Below are positions 8,186 to 16,498 of a stretch of 64,000 nt of DNA, piece by piece. The position numbers and the translations under genes are program-made. This stretch comes from Acidithiobacillus sp. Lineage in GTDB: Bacteria > Pseudomonadota > Gammaproteobacteria > Acidithiobacillales > Acidithiobacillaceae. Location: contig NZ_JAGDWX010000010.1 of NCBI RefSeq assembly GCF_023256195.1, forward strand, positions 86,790 through 150,789, given 5' to 3'. A model generated the notes under the pieces. That model was not told the DNA's origin and did not search any database. It was given only the letters and a program-made list of their open reading frames with translations. Positions within the stretch are counted from its first letter, which is position 1; every line of letters starts with the position of its first letter.

Positions 8186-9154
8186 TCAGGCGCGGTGCTC
8201 TTTTGCCTGTTTCTGCAAATAGGCGTACATATTCTCGGTCATGAACATGGGCAGCGGCCATTTCTTGCCATTCATCACCTCCAGTATGACGTGATTGAAG
8301 AGACCTGGCTCCACATGCCCGTATATCGGCGTCTTATAATGCACGTTGATATAAGGACGAGCGAATTCATTGAACTGGTGGTAGTTCATGGTCTCCGGCT
8401 GCGCCTCCGCCGTCTTCACCCATCGGTGAAAGTCGCGCATACTCACGACTTTCGTCTTGAAGAGCATCCAGGACGTTCCGGCACCGCAGTAGTCGGCAGC
8501 TATTCCCTGATAGCTGCCGCGGTGATCGACCTCCAGGGCATCTTTGGTACGCATACCCGGCATGACATCAATCATGCCGACCAGCTGGGGGACAAAGAAA
8601 TCGGTCGTGACCGCAGTGGACGTCAGCTTGAAAAAGACCGGGGTATGGGCCGGCACCACCAACTCATTGGCGACGGCAATATGGTGGAACTGCGGATAGA
8701 TAAACAACCATTGCCAATCCGTCGCAATGACGTCGACATCTACAGGATCGCCCTTTGGCTTCATGGTATGGGTGATGACCGTGGGGTTGTAAGGATTCAG
8801 GGCAAAGCTACCGTTGATGGCCACTGCCCAGGAAAGAAATGCAACGGCGGCAATGGGAATACCCCAGGTAAAGAACTCGATGGTCATGGAGTGGCTCCAT
8901 TTACCATCGTATTTACCGCCTCCCCCACCCTTGCGGTAACGGATCATAAACCATACGATCATGATTGCCGTCAAACCCACGATGCTCAACATCACAGCAA
9001 TGTCGATCATCATGTAATCATAGCTGGCACGAGCCCCTACTCCCTTGGGATCAAAAATCCACCAGGGGGAATGGCGCGCGCACCCACCCAGCAACATCGT
9101 GGTCAGCAGTATTGCGGCATATTGCCCCATCTGGAGCCATTTTTTTGTGGTCAT
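8186..9154 (-). CDS. cyoA: Cytochrome bo3 ubiquinol oxidase subunit II
   Basis: 322 aa lipoprotein: the signal ends in a lipobox (LLGGC, lipidated Cys25), followed by two membrane helices and a cupredoxin-fold periplasmic domain. The region that would hold the CuA centre in cytochrome oxidases reads GIAADYCGAG and has a single cysteine, so CuA is absent, as in quinol oxidases. First gene of the operon, 23 nt before cyoB. No clear promoter was identified upstream. Confidence 0.94.
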   Translation of the reverse strand: MTTKKWLQMGQYAAILLTTMLLGGCARHSPWWIFDPKGVGARASYDYMMIDIAVMLSIVGLTAIMIVWFMIRYRKGGGGGKYDGKWSHSMTIEFFTWGIPIAAVAFLSWAVAINGSFALNPYNPTVITHTMKPKGDPVDVDVIATDWQWLFIYPQFHHIAVANELVVPAHTPVFFKLTSTAVTTDFFVPQLVGMIDVMPGMRTKDALEVDHRGSYQGIAADYCGAGTSWMLFKTKVVSMRDFHRWVKTAEAQPETMNYHQFNEFARPYINVHYKTPIYGHVEPGLFNHVILEVMNGKKWPLPMFMTENMYAYLQKQAKEHRA

Positions 9155-10605
9155 ACCAATAAACTCCGGATCATAGTGAGCCTCCCAAGCATCTTCACCC
9201 TCGATTCTATTAGGGCGGACTGTGCGGAATCGTCAGGGTCACGAACTTTCGAACCTGCCAGATCACGCCACCCATAAAAAGTCGAAGCGGCAGCCGTACC
9301 AGGCCAAGAACAGGCGTCATCGTGACTCTTTATCCTCAACCAATACGAGCCGTCCCAATGTCGCAGCAGCCGGAACTCCGTGTCGCAACCGAAGGTTCAC
9401 AAGGAACTCCGGTAATGTATAGCTTACTAGAATTAGTAATCACAGATGAATTTTCTTATTGCTCCTGCCCCATCAATAAAATGTTTGATTAAAATTAGAT
9501 GTATATATAATTATTTTGATATGTAATGGAACATGGATATTTGGCGCGAGATGCCATAGATCGACGAGTTTGACTTGGAGACCAGATAAGAGCGACGCGA
9601 ATCCAATCTAACCGTTCTCGACCCGAACAGGATTCGGAATGTGGTTTTTGGACTCCAGTTATCCGAGCACCCCCCATCCCTTGCAGCTGGAGCTGGGGGA
9701 TGGACCGCGCAAATCACCCCCGCGCGGCGCAGCGACAGGAGTGCGAAACATCGCTTTGCATCGGACACACCCCGTGTAACCTCTTTGCTGCCGTAGCCAG
9801 GAGGCAAGGGCAGCGGCACACAGGAAACGAGGCTTTCCCTGCTATCCCTGGGAACCCTGGTCTCGCCGGTTTTTCAATAGACGTCTTCTGGCGCCCGCGG
9901 CGCGCATGGCCGCGATGATCCACCGCCATAGAACCCATGAGGCTTTGCCTTTGTCAGAGATTTTCTGCTATTATCAGCGTTGAGTTATGTAGGCTTTGGG
10001 TGTCTGTCCATCACTCTGGAGTGCATCCAAGGCTTTGGTCAGAGATTCGGGTAGATGCCTTGGTAGGATTTCCCCGGTCTGGCATTGTCAGGGAGCGTTA
10101 TGCCCATCGTCGCACCGCAGTATGGAATCACCCCGGAGCGTAAAAGGAATCGGGAACACACGGACGGCATGTCCCACCAGGAACATCCCTCCACCTCGCC
10201 GACCGCTGCGCCAGCGGGCAAGCCGCAGTTTTGGTACCCCAAGGATCTCGACATACCTGAGGATAGCCCCACCAACTCCACTCCTCAGCGCCCGACATCT
10301 GCAGAAGGCAAAAAGGTCACCGTCGAAGTGCGCAAGCGCCGCAGCATTCCGCGCTGAAGTACTGCGCTCGGTGCGCCAAATCTAAAACGGCAAGACGGAT
10401 CGATGTGCATGCCGCGCAGGATGTCCTCGAAAGCCTGCCTGCATGGAGCGAAAGCTTGGTCCTCCTTCTCATCTGAAAAGTCCACACGGTTCCGCAAGCC
10501 GCAGCCAAGCAGAGCTAAAGATTCATATAGAGTAGGCAAAGGCACAAGCCTTTCACACCGCTCGACGGGCTCGAATCGAGAGTTCGGATTATCGGATTAA
10601 CTGTG
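9155..10605. other. 1.45-kb gene-poor spacer
   Basis: Between cyoA and tRNA-Ser I see only one plausible small ORF (10100-10357). There is a distinctly AT-rich stretch at about 9420-9535, a CCATCCC/GGGATGG hairpin near 9665-9700, and a loose direct repeat (AGGCTTTG followed by TCAGAGATT) at 9940-9962 and 10030-10047. The cyo promoter should lie just above 9154 on the minus strand but I cannot place it. No known ncRNA or riboswitch was recognised. The stretch may include decayed DNA. Confidence 0.5.
10100..10357 (+). CDS. Small Pro-rich hypothetical protein
   Basis: 85 aa starting MPIVAPQYG, with an AGGGAG site about 5 nt upstream of the ATG. The protein is rich in Pro, Ser and Thr and ends in a basic tail (KKVTVEVRKRRSIPR). 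That tail resembles the short VEVRKRR-type basic segment near the N-terminus of some translation initiation factor IF-2 proteins; this is a resemblance, not an assignment. No membrane segment or domain was seen. It stands alone in a gene-poor spacer, so it could be spurious, although the ribosome-binding site and composition favour a real gene. Confidence 0.45.
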   Translation: MPIVAPQYGITPERKRNREHTDGMSHQEHPSTSPTAAPAGKPQFWYPKDLDIPEDSPTNSTPQRPTSAEGKKVTVEVRKRRSIPR

Positions 10606-10912
10606 TGGCGGAGGCGGTGAGATTCGAACTCACGAGGGGCGTGAACCCCTGCCGGTTTTCCGTACCCGCTATGGCTTTCGCCACGACCCTAGGGCCTTTG
10701 GGGTCTGGATCATGCCTTCACCCTAGCCGCTTCCGGGCCTTAGGTGGGAACCGTCTGATCTCTACACCTTCCAGATCGCTCCGGCTTGGCTCGGCATTAC
10801 CTCGGACAGCATCCAGGGGCTTCGCCGAATTTGATTCCCTTCACCACCACCGTTTCCCGTGATGGGCTCGATGTTTCAAGACCGGTGCATTCAACCACTC
10901 TGCCACGCCTCC
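10606..10912 (-). tRNA. tRNA-Ser(UGA), interrupted by a group I intron
   Basis: The 5' exon is 10912-10878 and the 3' exon 10660-10606, with CCA encoded. Joined, they give a 90-nt class II tRNA: acceptor GGAGGCG/CGCCTCC, discriminator G, anticodon arm CCGGT-CTTGAAA-ACCGG (anticodon TGA), a long variable arm (AGGGG/CCCCT) and T arm GTGAG-TTCGAAT-CTCAC. The 217-nt insertion falls between U34 and G35 of the anticodon. No other Ser(UGA) tRNA is in the window. If it is the only copy in the genome, splicing is essential because this tRNA reads UCA codons. Confidence 0.96.
10661..10877 (-). ncRNA. ORF-less group I intron (IC3-like) in tRNA-Ser
   Basis: 217 nt; the upstream exon ends in U (10878) and the intron ends in G (10661), as group I splicing requires. 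Core pairings found by eye: P1 CTT with internal guide GAG (10869-10867); P2 CCATCAC/GTGGTGG (10865-10859 / 10850-10844); P3 GGGAA/TTCCC (10839-10835 / 10750-10746); P4 TCGGC/GCCGA (10828-10824 / 10795-10791); P7 GATCA/TGATC (10760-10756 / 10712-10708); a GACCC/GGGTC hairpin (10705-10701 / 10689-10685); and a GAAA-capped P9 hairpin GTGGC-GAAA-GCCAT (10684-10671). Blocks such as GCCGAGCCAAGC and GGTGTAGAGA closely resemble the Azoarcus tRNA-Ile intron as I remember it. No homing endonuclease. Confidence 0.94.
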
Positions 10913-11160
10913 GTGACGCCTTTAGTCTAATGCAAAGGTCCCTGAAACCAAAGCACCAAGCCAGAAAAAGCCCGGCAAGGGGATCCGAAGCGCAGTACGA
11001 GCGGTACTATTTCACTCGCTTGCTCGGGCACACACGCACAACATTCTATATCTGCTTATATTATAATGTCTTACTTCCCTGGATTTTATTCCCGGATCAA
11101 AAGGCCTTGCTAGGAGATCTGCCCTCGGATCAATATACTGAGGTGGGCTTTGTGTAGAAG

Positions 11161-11176
11161 CCCGCAATTTTGCGGG
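11161..11176 (+). promoter_or_regulatory. Short hairpin in the leader of the SCP2-like gene
   Basis: CCCGCAA-TT-TTGCGGG is a perfect 7-bp inverted repeat lying about 10 nt before the AAGGAG ribosome-binding site of the gene at 11197. It could be a leader hairpin or a small operator. It lacks a U-tract, so a terminator is unlikely. Confidence 0.4.
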
Positions 11177-11196
11177 ATAGAGAAAGGAGAGAACCG

Positions 11197-11706
11197 ATGA
11201 TCAAAAAAACCCTATGCTTGGCACTGTTGGGAATGGGGATGGCAGCGTCTACAGCGGCCTGGGCCAGCGACGCGCCGGAATTCATGTCCGCAGGCTGGGC
11301 CAAGGATCTGTGCGCTGCCTGGAACAACAACGCCACTCTTACCGAGAAGTTGGCCGGCTCCTGGATCAAGAACGACGGCAAGCAAGGCTACAAAGTCATG
11401 GAGATTTCGGACTCTAGCCTCAAGGGTGTAGCACCCGTCCAGCTGGAGATTGCGCCCAAAGATGGCAAAGCCATGTGCATCTACGGTGGCGCCGTCAAGG
11501 TGCAGAAGCTGAACTACAATTACGACTACAAAATGTGGGCCACCACCCACGACTGGCACCACATGGGTTCACCCATGATGGCCATGATGATGGGTCGCCT
11601 CAATTTCAAGGGACCAAAGATGGAAGCCATGGAAAACATGGGGCCCTTTGCGGAATTCCTGAAGCTGGTTGCGGAAACGCCAGCAACTGTCCCTCCGGCA
11701 TCCTAA
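11197..11706 (+). CDS. Exported SCP2-like (sterol-carrier fold) protein
   Basis: 169 aa from MIKKTLCLAL, with an AAGGAG site upstream. It has a signal peptide (cleavage after AWA, about residue 23), then an SCP2-like pattern of alternating strands (GYKVMEISD, APVQLEIAP, LNYNYDYKM) and a C-terminal helix with a low-complexity Met run (MMAMMMG). Predicted to be periplasmic. Periplasmic SCP2-like proteins can bind lipids, which would fit the nearby hopanoid operon, but this gene faces that operon and is separate from it. Family assignment is moderate and function unknown. Confidence 0.65.
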   Translation: MIKKTLCLALLGMGMAASTAAWASDAPEFMSAGWAKDLCAAWNNNATLTEKLAGSWIKNDGKQGYKVMEISDSSLKGVAPVQLEIAPKDGKAMCIYGGAVKVQKLNYNYDYKMWATTHDWHHMGSPMMAMMMGRLNFKGPKMEAMENMGPFAEFLKLVAETPATVPPAS

Positions 11707-11721
11707 GGCGCAAGCCGTCTT

Positions 11722-11748
11722 CCTCAGGGGCGTCATTGGCCCCTGAGG
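11722..11748. terminator. 10-bp hairpin between convergent genes
   Basis: CCTCAGGGGC and GCCCCTGAGG form a perfect 10-bp stem with a 7-nt loop. It sits between the stop of the SCP2-like gene (11706) and the gatB stop (11757). Strong and symmetrical, so it could stop transcription from both sides, but neither side has a U-tract. Confidence 0.6.
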
Positions 11749-11756
11749 GGGCGCTC

Positions 11757-13190
11757 TCAAGAAGGCTGGTCCAGCCGCTCTCGTAGTATGCGGTTGAGCT
11801 GCTCCGGGTTGGCCTTGCCCTGAGACGCTTTCATCGCCTGCCCGACGAAGAAACCAAACAGTTTGTCCTTGCCAGCCCGGTAATCGGCCACCTGCCCAGG
11901 GTTCTTGGCCAGGACCTCATCGATCAGACGGGCAATCGCTGCGGGATCCGTGATCTGGCGCAAGCCCTTGCGCTCGATGATATCGTCCACATCTGCGCCC
12001 TGTTCAAAGAGCACATCGAAGACTTCCTTGGCAATCTTACCGGAGATGGTCTCGTCCTGAATGCGCTGTAGGAGTTTGCGCATCTGACCCGCCGGTACCG
12101 GGCAGGATTCGATCTCTGCACCACTGCGGTTCAGGGCGCCTAGCAGGTCGCCCATCAGCCAATTGGCCGCGAGCTTTGCATCCAGACCTTCCGCAACGAC
12201 CTCGTAATAATCGGCCAGGGCCCGGCTGCTGGTGAGCACACCGGCATCATAGGCCGGCAGCCCATACGCTTCCATGAAGCGCTGTTTTTTGGCGTCCGGT
12301 AGTTCCGGCAGACTTGCCCGCACGGTCTCGATGTGGCTCTCCTCGAGAACCAGGGGCAGAAGATCCGGATCGGGAAAGTAGCGGTAATCGTTGGCCTCTT
12401 CTTTGCTGCGCATGGAGCGAGTCTCGCCCTTGTTGGCATCGAACAGGCGCGTTTCCTGCACAACCTTGCCGCCCGACTCGAGAATATCCTGCTGCCGCTC
12501 CATCTCATACTCGATAGCCTTTTCCAGGAAGCGGAAGGAATTCAGATTCTTGATCTCGGCGCGGGTCCCGAAGGGCTCGCCTGCACGCCGCAGGGAGACG
12601 TTGGCATCGCAGCGAAAAGAACCCTCCTGCATATTGCCATCGGATATATCCAGATAGCGCACGAGGGCGTGCAGTTTCTTGAGGTAGGCCACCGCCTCCG
12701 AGGGCGAGCGCATGTCGGGTTCCGACACGATCTCCAGCAGCGGCGTACCGGCCCGGTTAAGATCGATGCCCGTTTCCGCCGAAAAGGCTTCGTGCAGCGA
12801 TTTTCCAGCATCTTCTTCCAGGTGCGCACGCGTGATGCCTACGACCTTTTCCGTACCATCGGCCAAGGTCAGCAACAATTGGCCGCGACCGACAATGGGA
12901 ATCTCATACTGACTGATCTGATAGCCCTTGGGCAGATCGGGGTAGAAATAATTCTTCCGCGCAAAGATACTGCGCCGATTTATCTCGGCTCCAACGGCCA
13001 AGCCAAAGGCAATGGCCTTGTCCACCGCCGCGGCGTTGAGCACCGGCAGCGCCCCGGGCAAGGCGAGGCAGACGGGACAGGTGTGCAGATTCGGCTCGGC
13101 GCCATAGCGGGTGGGACAGCTGCAGAATATCTTGCTCTGCGTATTGAGCTGTACGTGTACCTCAAGACCAATGACGACCTCCCAACTCAC
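11757..13190 (-). CDS. gatB: Asp-tRNA(Asn)/Glu-tRNA(Gln) amidotransferase subunit B
   Basis: 477 aa from a GTG at 13190 that overlaps the gatA stop (GTGA); the frame extends further but that part lies within gatA. It contains the GatB/GatE catalytic core ([13 protein letters not shown] near the N-terminus, [15 protein letters not shown] near residue 40, then [11 protein letters not shown]) and a C-terminal YqeY-like helical domain. GatB binds the mischarged tRNA and phosphorylates the Asp or Glu side chain before amidation with ammonia from GatA. Last gene of gatCAB and of the long minus-strand run. Confidence 0.96.
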   Translation of the reverse strand: MSWEVVIGLEVHVQLNTQSKIFCSCPTRYGAEPNLHTCPVCLALPGALPVLNAAAVDKAIAFGLAVGAEINRRSIFARKNYFYPDLPKGYQISQYEIPIVGRGQLLLTLADGTEKVVGITRAHLEEDAGKSLHEAFSAETGIDLNRAGTPLLEIVSEPDMRSPSEAVAYLKKLHALVRYLDISDGNMQEGSFRCDANVSLRRAGEPFGTRAEIKNLNSFRFLEKAIEYEMERQQDILESGGKVVQETRLFDANKGETRSMRSKEEANDYRYFPDPDLLPLVLEESHIETVRASLPELPDAKKQRFMEAYGLPAYDAGVLTSSRALADYYEVVAEGLDAKLAANWLMGDLLGALNRSGAEIESCPVPAGQMRKLLQRIQDETISGKIAKEVFDVLFEQGADVDDIIERKGLRQITDPAAIARLIDEVLAKNPGQVADYRAGKDKLFGFFVGQAMKASQGKANPEQLNRILRERLDQPS

Positions 13191-14659
13191 CCTTGTACCT
13201 CCGCCAGATCCGGACGCTGAAGATGCCACGACGTGGCCTGCTGATAAGCGTGGCCGACGGCCAGCAGCAGTTCATCGGCAAAGTAATTTCCCATGAGCTG
13301 CATCCCTATGGGCAGGCCTTCTCGGGTAAAACCGCAGGGCAGATTGAGCGCCGGGATACCCGCCAGATTGACGGCGATGGTATAGATATCCGCTAGATAC
13401 ATGGACACCGGATCTTCCGTTTTGGCGTCCAGGGCAAAGGCCGGCGTAGGCGTCGTCGGCCCGACGATGAGATCGACCTCAGCGAAGGCCCGACGGAAAT
13501 CCTCGCGGATGAGACTTCGCACTTTTTGAGCCTTGAGATAATAGGCGTCGTAGTAACCGGCCGAAAGTACGTAGCTGCCGATGAGAATACGCCGCCGCAC
13601 CTCGGCACCGAATCCCTCGAAACGCGATTGCTGGTAAAGTTCCTGAAGGTTATCCGCATGCTGACTGCGATGGCCGTAGCGCACGCCGTCGAAACGCGCC
13701 AGGTTACTGGAGGCCTCCGCCGGCGCTAGCACGTAGTAAGCGCTCACCGCCACCGCATTATGCGGGAGGTGCACCGGGACGATCCGGGCGCCGAGGCTCT
13801 CCAACTGCGCGATGGCCGCGCGTACCTGTTCGGCTATCTGTGAGTCCAGACCGTCGGCGAAGAACTCTTCCGCCACGCCGATGCGCAGGCCCCGTACCGG
13901 GCGGTCCAGAGCGGCGGAAAACTGGCCGGCCGCTTGCGGATGGCTGGTGGAGTCGCGCGGATCGTGCCCCGCCATGGCATCCATGAGCAGAGCGCAGTCC
14001 TCGGCGCTACGGGCCATGGGGCCTGCCTGATCCAGACTGGAGGCGAAGGCGATCATGCCGTAGCGAGATACCCGGCCGTAGGTGGGCTTGAGGCCCGTGA
14101 TACCGCAGAATGCAGCCGGCTGGCGGATGGAGCCGCCGGTATCGGTACCCGTTGCCGCCGGCACCAGACGAGCTGCTACCGCGGCCGCCGAACCACCGGA
14201 GGAACCGCCGGGCACCATCCGAGTATCCCAGGGATTGCGCACGGCACCGTAATGGCTGGTCTCATTGGAGGAGCCCATGGCGAACTCGTCCATGTTGAGC
14301 TTGCCCAGTAATACCGTACCCGCCTGCTCCAGACGCTCCACCACGGTGGCATCGAAGGGCGGAATATAATTCTCCAGCATGCGTGAACCGCAGGTGGTAC
14401 GCAGTCCGCGGGTAGAGAAGATATCCTTGTGGGCAATGGGCAGACCCAGCAGCGCTTGTGTAGAGCCATCCGCCCGCTGCCGGTCGGCCCGATGGGCCTG
14501 CACGAGGGCATTTTCACCATTCAGGGTGATGAAGCTCCGTAGCTGGGGATCCACCGAACGGATGCGTTGCAGAAAGTGCGTGGTCAACTCGACGGCGGAT
14601 ATTTCTTTTTTCTGCAACAGGCGGCGCAGGTCGGCAAGACCATGATCGTGGAGTTCCAC
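13187..14659 (-). CDS. gatA: Asp-tRNA(Asn)/Glu-tRNA(Gln) amidotransferase subunit A
   Basis: 490 aa amidase-signature protein that hydrolyses glutamine to supply ammonia for tRNA-dependent amidation. The Ser-cisSer-Lys triad motifs are visible: PIAHKDIF (Lys), [13 protein letters not shown] (cis-Ser) and [15 protein letters not shown] (nucleophilic Ser), followed by [11 protein letters not shown]. Begins 8 nt after gatC and overlaps gatB by 4 nt. Confidence 0.97.
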   Translation of the reverse strand: MELHDHGLADLRRLLQKKEISAVELTTHFLQRIRSVDPQLRSFITLNGENALVQAHRADRQRADGSTQALLGLPIAHKDIFSTRGLRTTCGSRMLENYIPPFDATVVERLEQAGTVLLGKLNMDEFAMGSSNETSHYGAVRNPWDTRMVPGGSSGGSAAAVAARLVPAATGTDTGGSIRQPAAFCGITGLKPTYGRVSRYGMIAFASSLDQAGPMARSAEDCALLMDAMAGHDPRDSTSHPQAAGQFSAALDRPVRGLRIGVAEEFFADGLDSQIAEQVRAAIAQLESLGARIVPVHLPHNAVAVSAYYVLAPAEASSNLARFDGVRYGHRSQHADNLQELYQQSRFEGFGAEVRRRILIGSYVLSAGYYDAYYLKAQKVRSLIREDFRRAFAEVDLIVGPTTPTPAFALDAKTEDPVSMYLADIYTIAVNLAGIPALNLPCGFTREGLPIGMQLMGNYFADELLLAVGHAYQQATSWHLQRPDLAEVQG

Positions 14660-14667
14660 GCTGACTC

Positions 14668-14961
14668 CTATTCAATGACTTTGGGGACCAGAAACAGGCC
14701 ATCGGCGCTGACCGGCGCATTCTTCAAATAGATATCCCGACCCGCGAGGTCGCGCCCATCGGCACGGTCTTCGCGCAGCGGCTGCTGCAACTCCAGGGGA
14801 TGGGCCATGATCTCCACACCCTCGGTGGGCACGGCGCTCAGTTTTTCGATGAGGACAAGAATCCCTTCCAGTTGCTGGGCGACATGGGCAAGATCGGCTT
14901 CTGGCAGGGCCAGGCGCGCCAGACTGGCTGTGCGTTTTACCGTATCGGTGGTGAAAGACAT
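14668..14961 (-). CDS. gatC: Asp-tRNA(Asn)/Glu-tRNA(Gln) amidotransferase subunit C
   Basis: 97 aa, normal for GatC, the small subunit that wraps GatA and stabilises the complex. The N-terminus ([15 protein letters not shown]) and the DVxP-like ending ([18 protein letters not shown]) match the family. It starts only 24 nt after mlaA ends, so the hopanoid operon may read through into gatCAB. Confidence 0.93.
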   Translation of the reverse strand: MSFTTDTVKRTASLARLALPEADLAHVAQQLEGILVLIEKLSAVPTEGVEIMAHPLELQQPLREDRADGRDLAGRDIYLKNAPVSADGLFLVPKVIE

Positions 14962-14985
14962 GGCTTATCCCGGATGGTGTGATGC

Positions 14986-15771
14986 TTAGGGCAGACTACC
15001 CGCCGATTCCGTAGCAGCAGACGGACCCGAAGCGGGCGGCAACTCGAGTCCCTGCAGGAGCTGAGACGAACTGACCTTACCGCCATCGATAAGGTACTGC
15101 TCGTGTTGCTCCCAGGCGTTACGCATGAAAATATAGGGATTGACCGCTTCCTGGACCATCCGGATCTTCGGTCCGTCGACGTAACCGGTGTTGATGATGC
15201 CCATACCCGTCAGCGCGTACTGGGCGTTGCTACTGGAGATATAGTAGGTCGGTCCGGTGAAGATGGCCAGAGCGAGGCCCGGCAGACTGCGCAGGGAGCT
15301 CGGTCCGTAGAATGGCAGGACCAGATACGGCCCCTGCGGCACCCCCCAGACACCCAGGGTCACGCCCAGACTGTTCTCGTGCTTGGGCAGATCCAAGTGA
15401 TTGGCCACATCGAAAAGACCACCGAGACCAAAGATCGTGTTGACGAGGAAGCGGCTCAGATCCTCCATGCCCATCTGCACACGGCCCTGGAGAAAATCGT
15501 TGACGAATATGTAGGGGGTGTCGGCGTTGGCAAAGACATTGCTCACACCCTGCCGGAAAAAGGCAGGAGTCACCGCCTTGTAGCCGCGATCCACCGGCTC
15601 CAACACGTAATCGTAAAGCCCCATGTTGAAGTGAAAGATAGGCCGGTTCACGGCCTGCAGGGGGTCGCCCGATGCCTGATCGGCAACGCTCTTCGGTCCC
15701 TGGGTGGTCGCGCAACCACTCAGTGCGCCCAGCACGATGATGCTACCCAACCATATGCGCCAAGGTCTCAT
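14986..15771 (-). CDS. mlaA: MlaA/VacJ-family outer-membrane lipoprotein
   Basis: 261 aa from MRPWRIWLGS. The ATG at 15771 overlaps the hpnM stop (ATGA); the frame upstream to 15921 lies within hpnM and was rejected. Lipobox LSGC (Cys20). Family motifs: DPLQAVNRPIFHFN, then VNDFLQGR, NSLGVTLGVWGVPQGPYLVLPFYGP and GPTYYISS. MlaA removes phospholipids from the outer leaflet of the outer membrane and hands them to MlaC. Here it is the last gene of the hopanoid operon, coupled to the MlaC-like HpnM, so the pair may handle hopanoids or phospholipids between the membranes. Confidence 0.93.
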   Translation of the reverse strand: MRPWRIWLGSIIVLGALSGCATTQGPKSVADQASGDPLQAVNRPIFHFNMGLYDYVLEPVDRGYKAVTPAFFRQGVSNVFANADTPYIFVNDFLQGRVQMGMEDLSRFLVNTIFGLGGLFDVANHLDLPKHENSLGVTLGVWGVPQGPYLVLPFYGPSSLRSLPGLALAIFTGPTYYISSSNAQYALTGMGIINTGYVDGPKIRMVQEAVNPYIFMRNAWEQHEQYLIDGGKVSSSQLLQGLELPPASGPSAATESAGSLP

Positions 15772-16442
15772 TGCTTGGCCCCGTCGCGATAGGCCGCAAT
15801 CTGTTTCTTCAGATGCTGGATGAGCGCCTCGAAACCCTTCTTGCGGAGGGTCTCGGTATATTCGGCCCTTTTCAGGGCGAGATCGCTGACACCATCGGCC
15901 ACGACATTGACGATGCGCCAATCGTCACCGTCTTTCTGCAACAGATAATCGAAACGGTGAACCTTGCCGTTGCGTTCCGTCAGAGTGGCATAGACACCTA
16001 CGGTTCCCGGCTGGAAGGCCTGCGTCTGCACGATGGCGAAACGTTCACCGTCGTAACTATCGAAGCGACCGGCATAGGTTGCGAGGGTGTATTCCCGCAG
16101 GACCTCGACAAAGGTCTTCTGCTGCGCCGCGCTGAGCTTCTGCCAGTCCGGGCCCAGGGTAAGCTCGGCAATGCGCTCGAAATTGAAAACCTTGGAAAGC
16201 ACCGGTGCGAGGGCTTGATAGCGTCCGGAGTAACCGGCGGACTTGCCCATCTGCATGGATTTCAGCAGCGCCGCATCCAGGCTCTGGATGGCAGCATCCG
16301 GCGATCTCTGGGCAGGGCCTGCCGACTCCGATTTGGGCGCTGCCGCGCTGGATCCGCTGTCGGCGGCCATCCCGGAGATCGGGACGACGATCAGGGCCAG
16401 CAGCACCACACCGATATGGGTACCGAATCCGTTTCTCTGCAT
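15768..16442 (-). CDS. hpnM: HpnM, MlaC/Ttg2D-like periplasmic lipid carrier
   Basis: 224 aa from MQRNGFGTH, with GGAGG 6 nt before the ATG. It has a signal peptide (cleavage near AA-DSG, about residue 26) followed by a low-complexity Ser/Ala/Pro linker and the MlaC/Ttg2D fold (RYQALAPVLSKVFNFERIAE, LGPDWQKLSAAQQKTFVEVL, DWRIVNVVADGVSDLALKRAEY). The member found in hopanoid clusters is called HpnM. Periplasmic, probably shuttling lipid to or from the MlaA product with which it is co-translated. Confidence 0.9.
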   Translation of the reverse strand: MQRNGFGTHIGVVLLALIVVPISGMAADSGSSAAAPKSESAGPAQRSPDAAIQSLDAALLKSMQMGKSAGYSGRYQALAPVLSKVFNFERIAELTLGPDWQKLSAAQQKTFVEVLREYTLATYAGRFDSYDGERFAIVQTQAFQPGTVGVYATLTERNGKVHRFDYLLQKDGDDWRIVNVVADGVSDLALKRAEYTETLRKKGFEALIQHLKKQIAAYRDGAKQ

Positions 16443-16498
16443 CGCATTCCTCCTGCACCCTCCAGCGAGCGGGTGCCAAAGAAAACCTCGCGCCACTT

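Noticed and set aside
4953..9154. Cytochrome c oxidase (aa3 type) instead of quinol oxidase
   Set aside because: Subunit II lacks the CuA cysteine pair and subunit I carries the Arg/Asp quinol-binding helix, so bo3-type quinol oxidase fits.
10606..10912. Two separate tRNA fragments, or an archaeal-type (bulge-helix-bulge) tRNA intron
   Set aside because: The halves join into one exact tRNA-Ser, and the insert has group I P3, P4, P7 and P9 pairings, an exon-final U and an intron-final G. A 217-nt length and these cores do not fit a bulge-helix-bulge intron.
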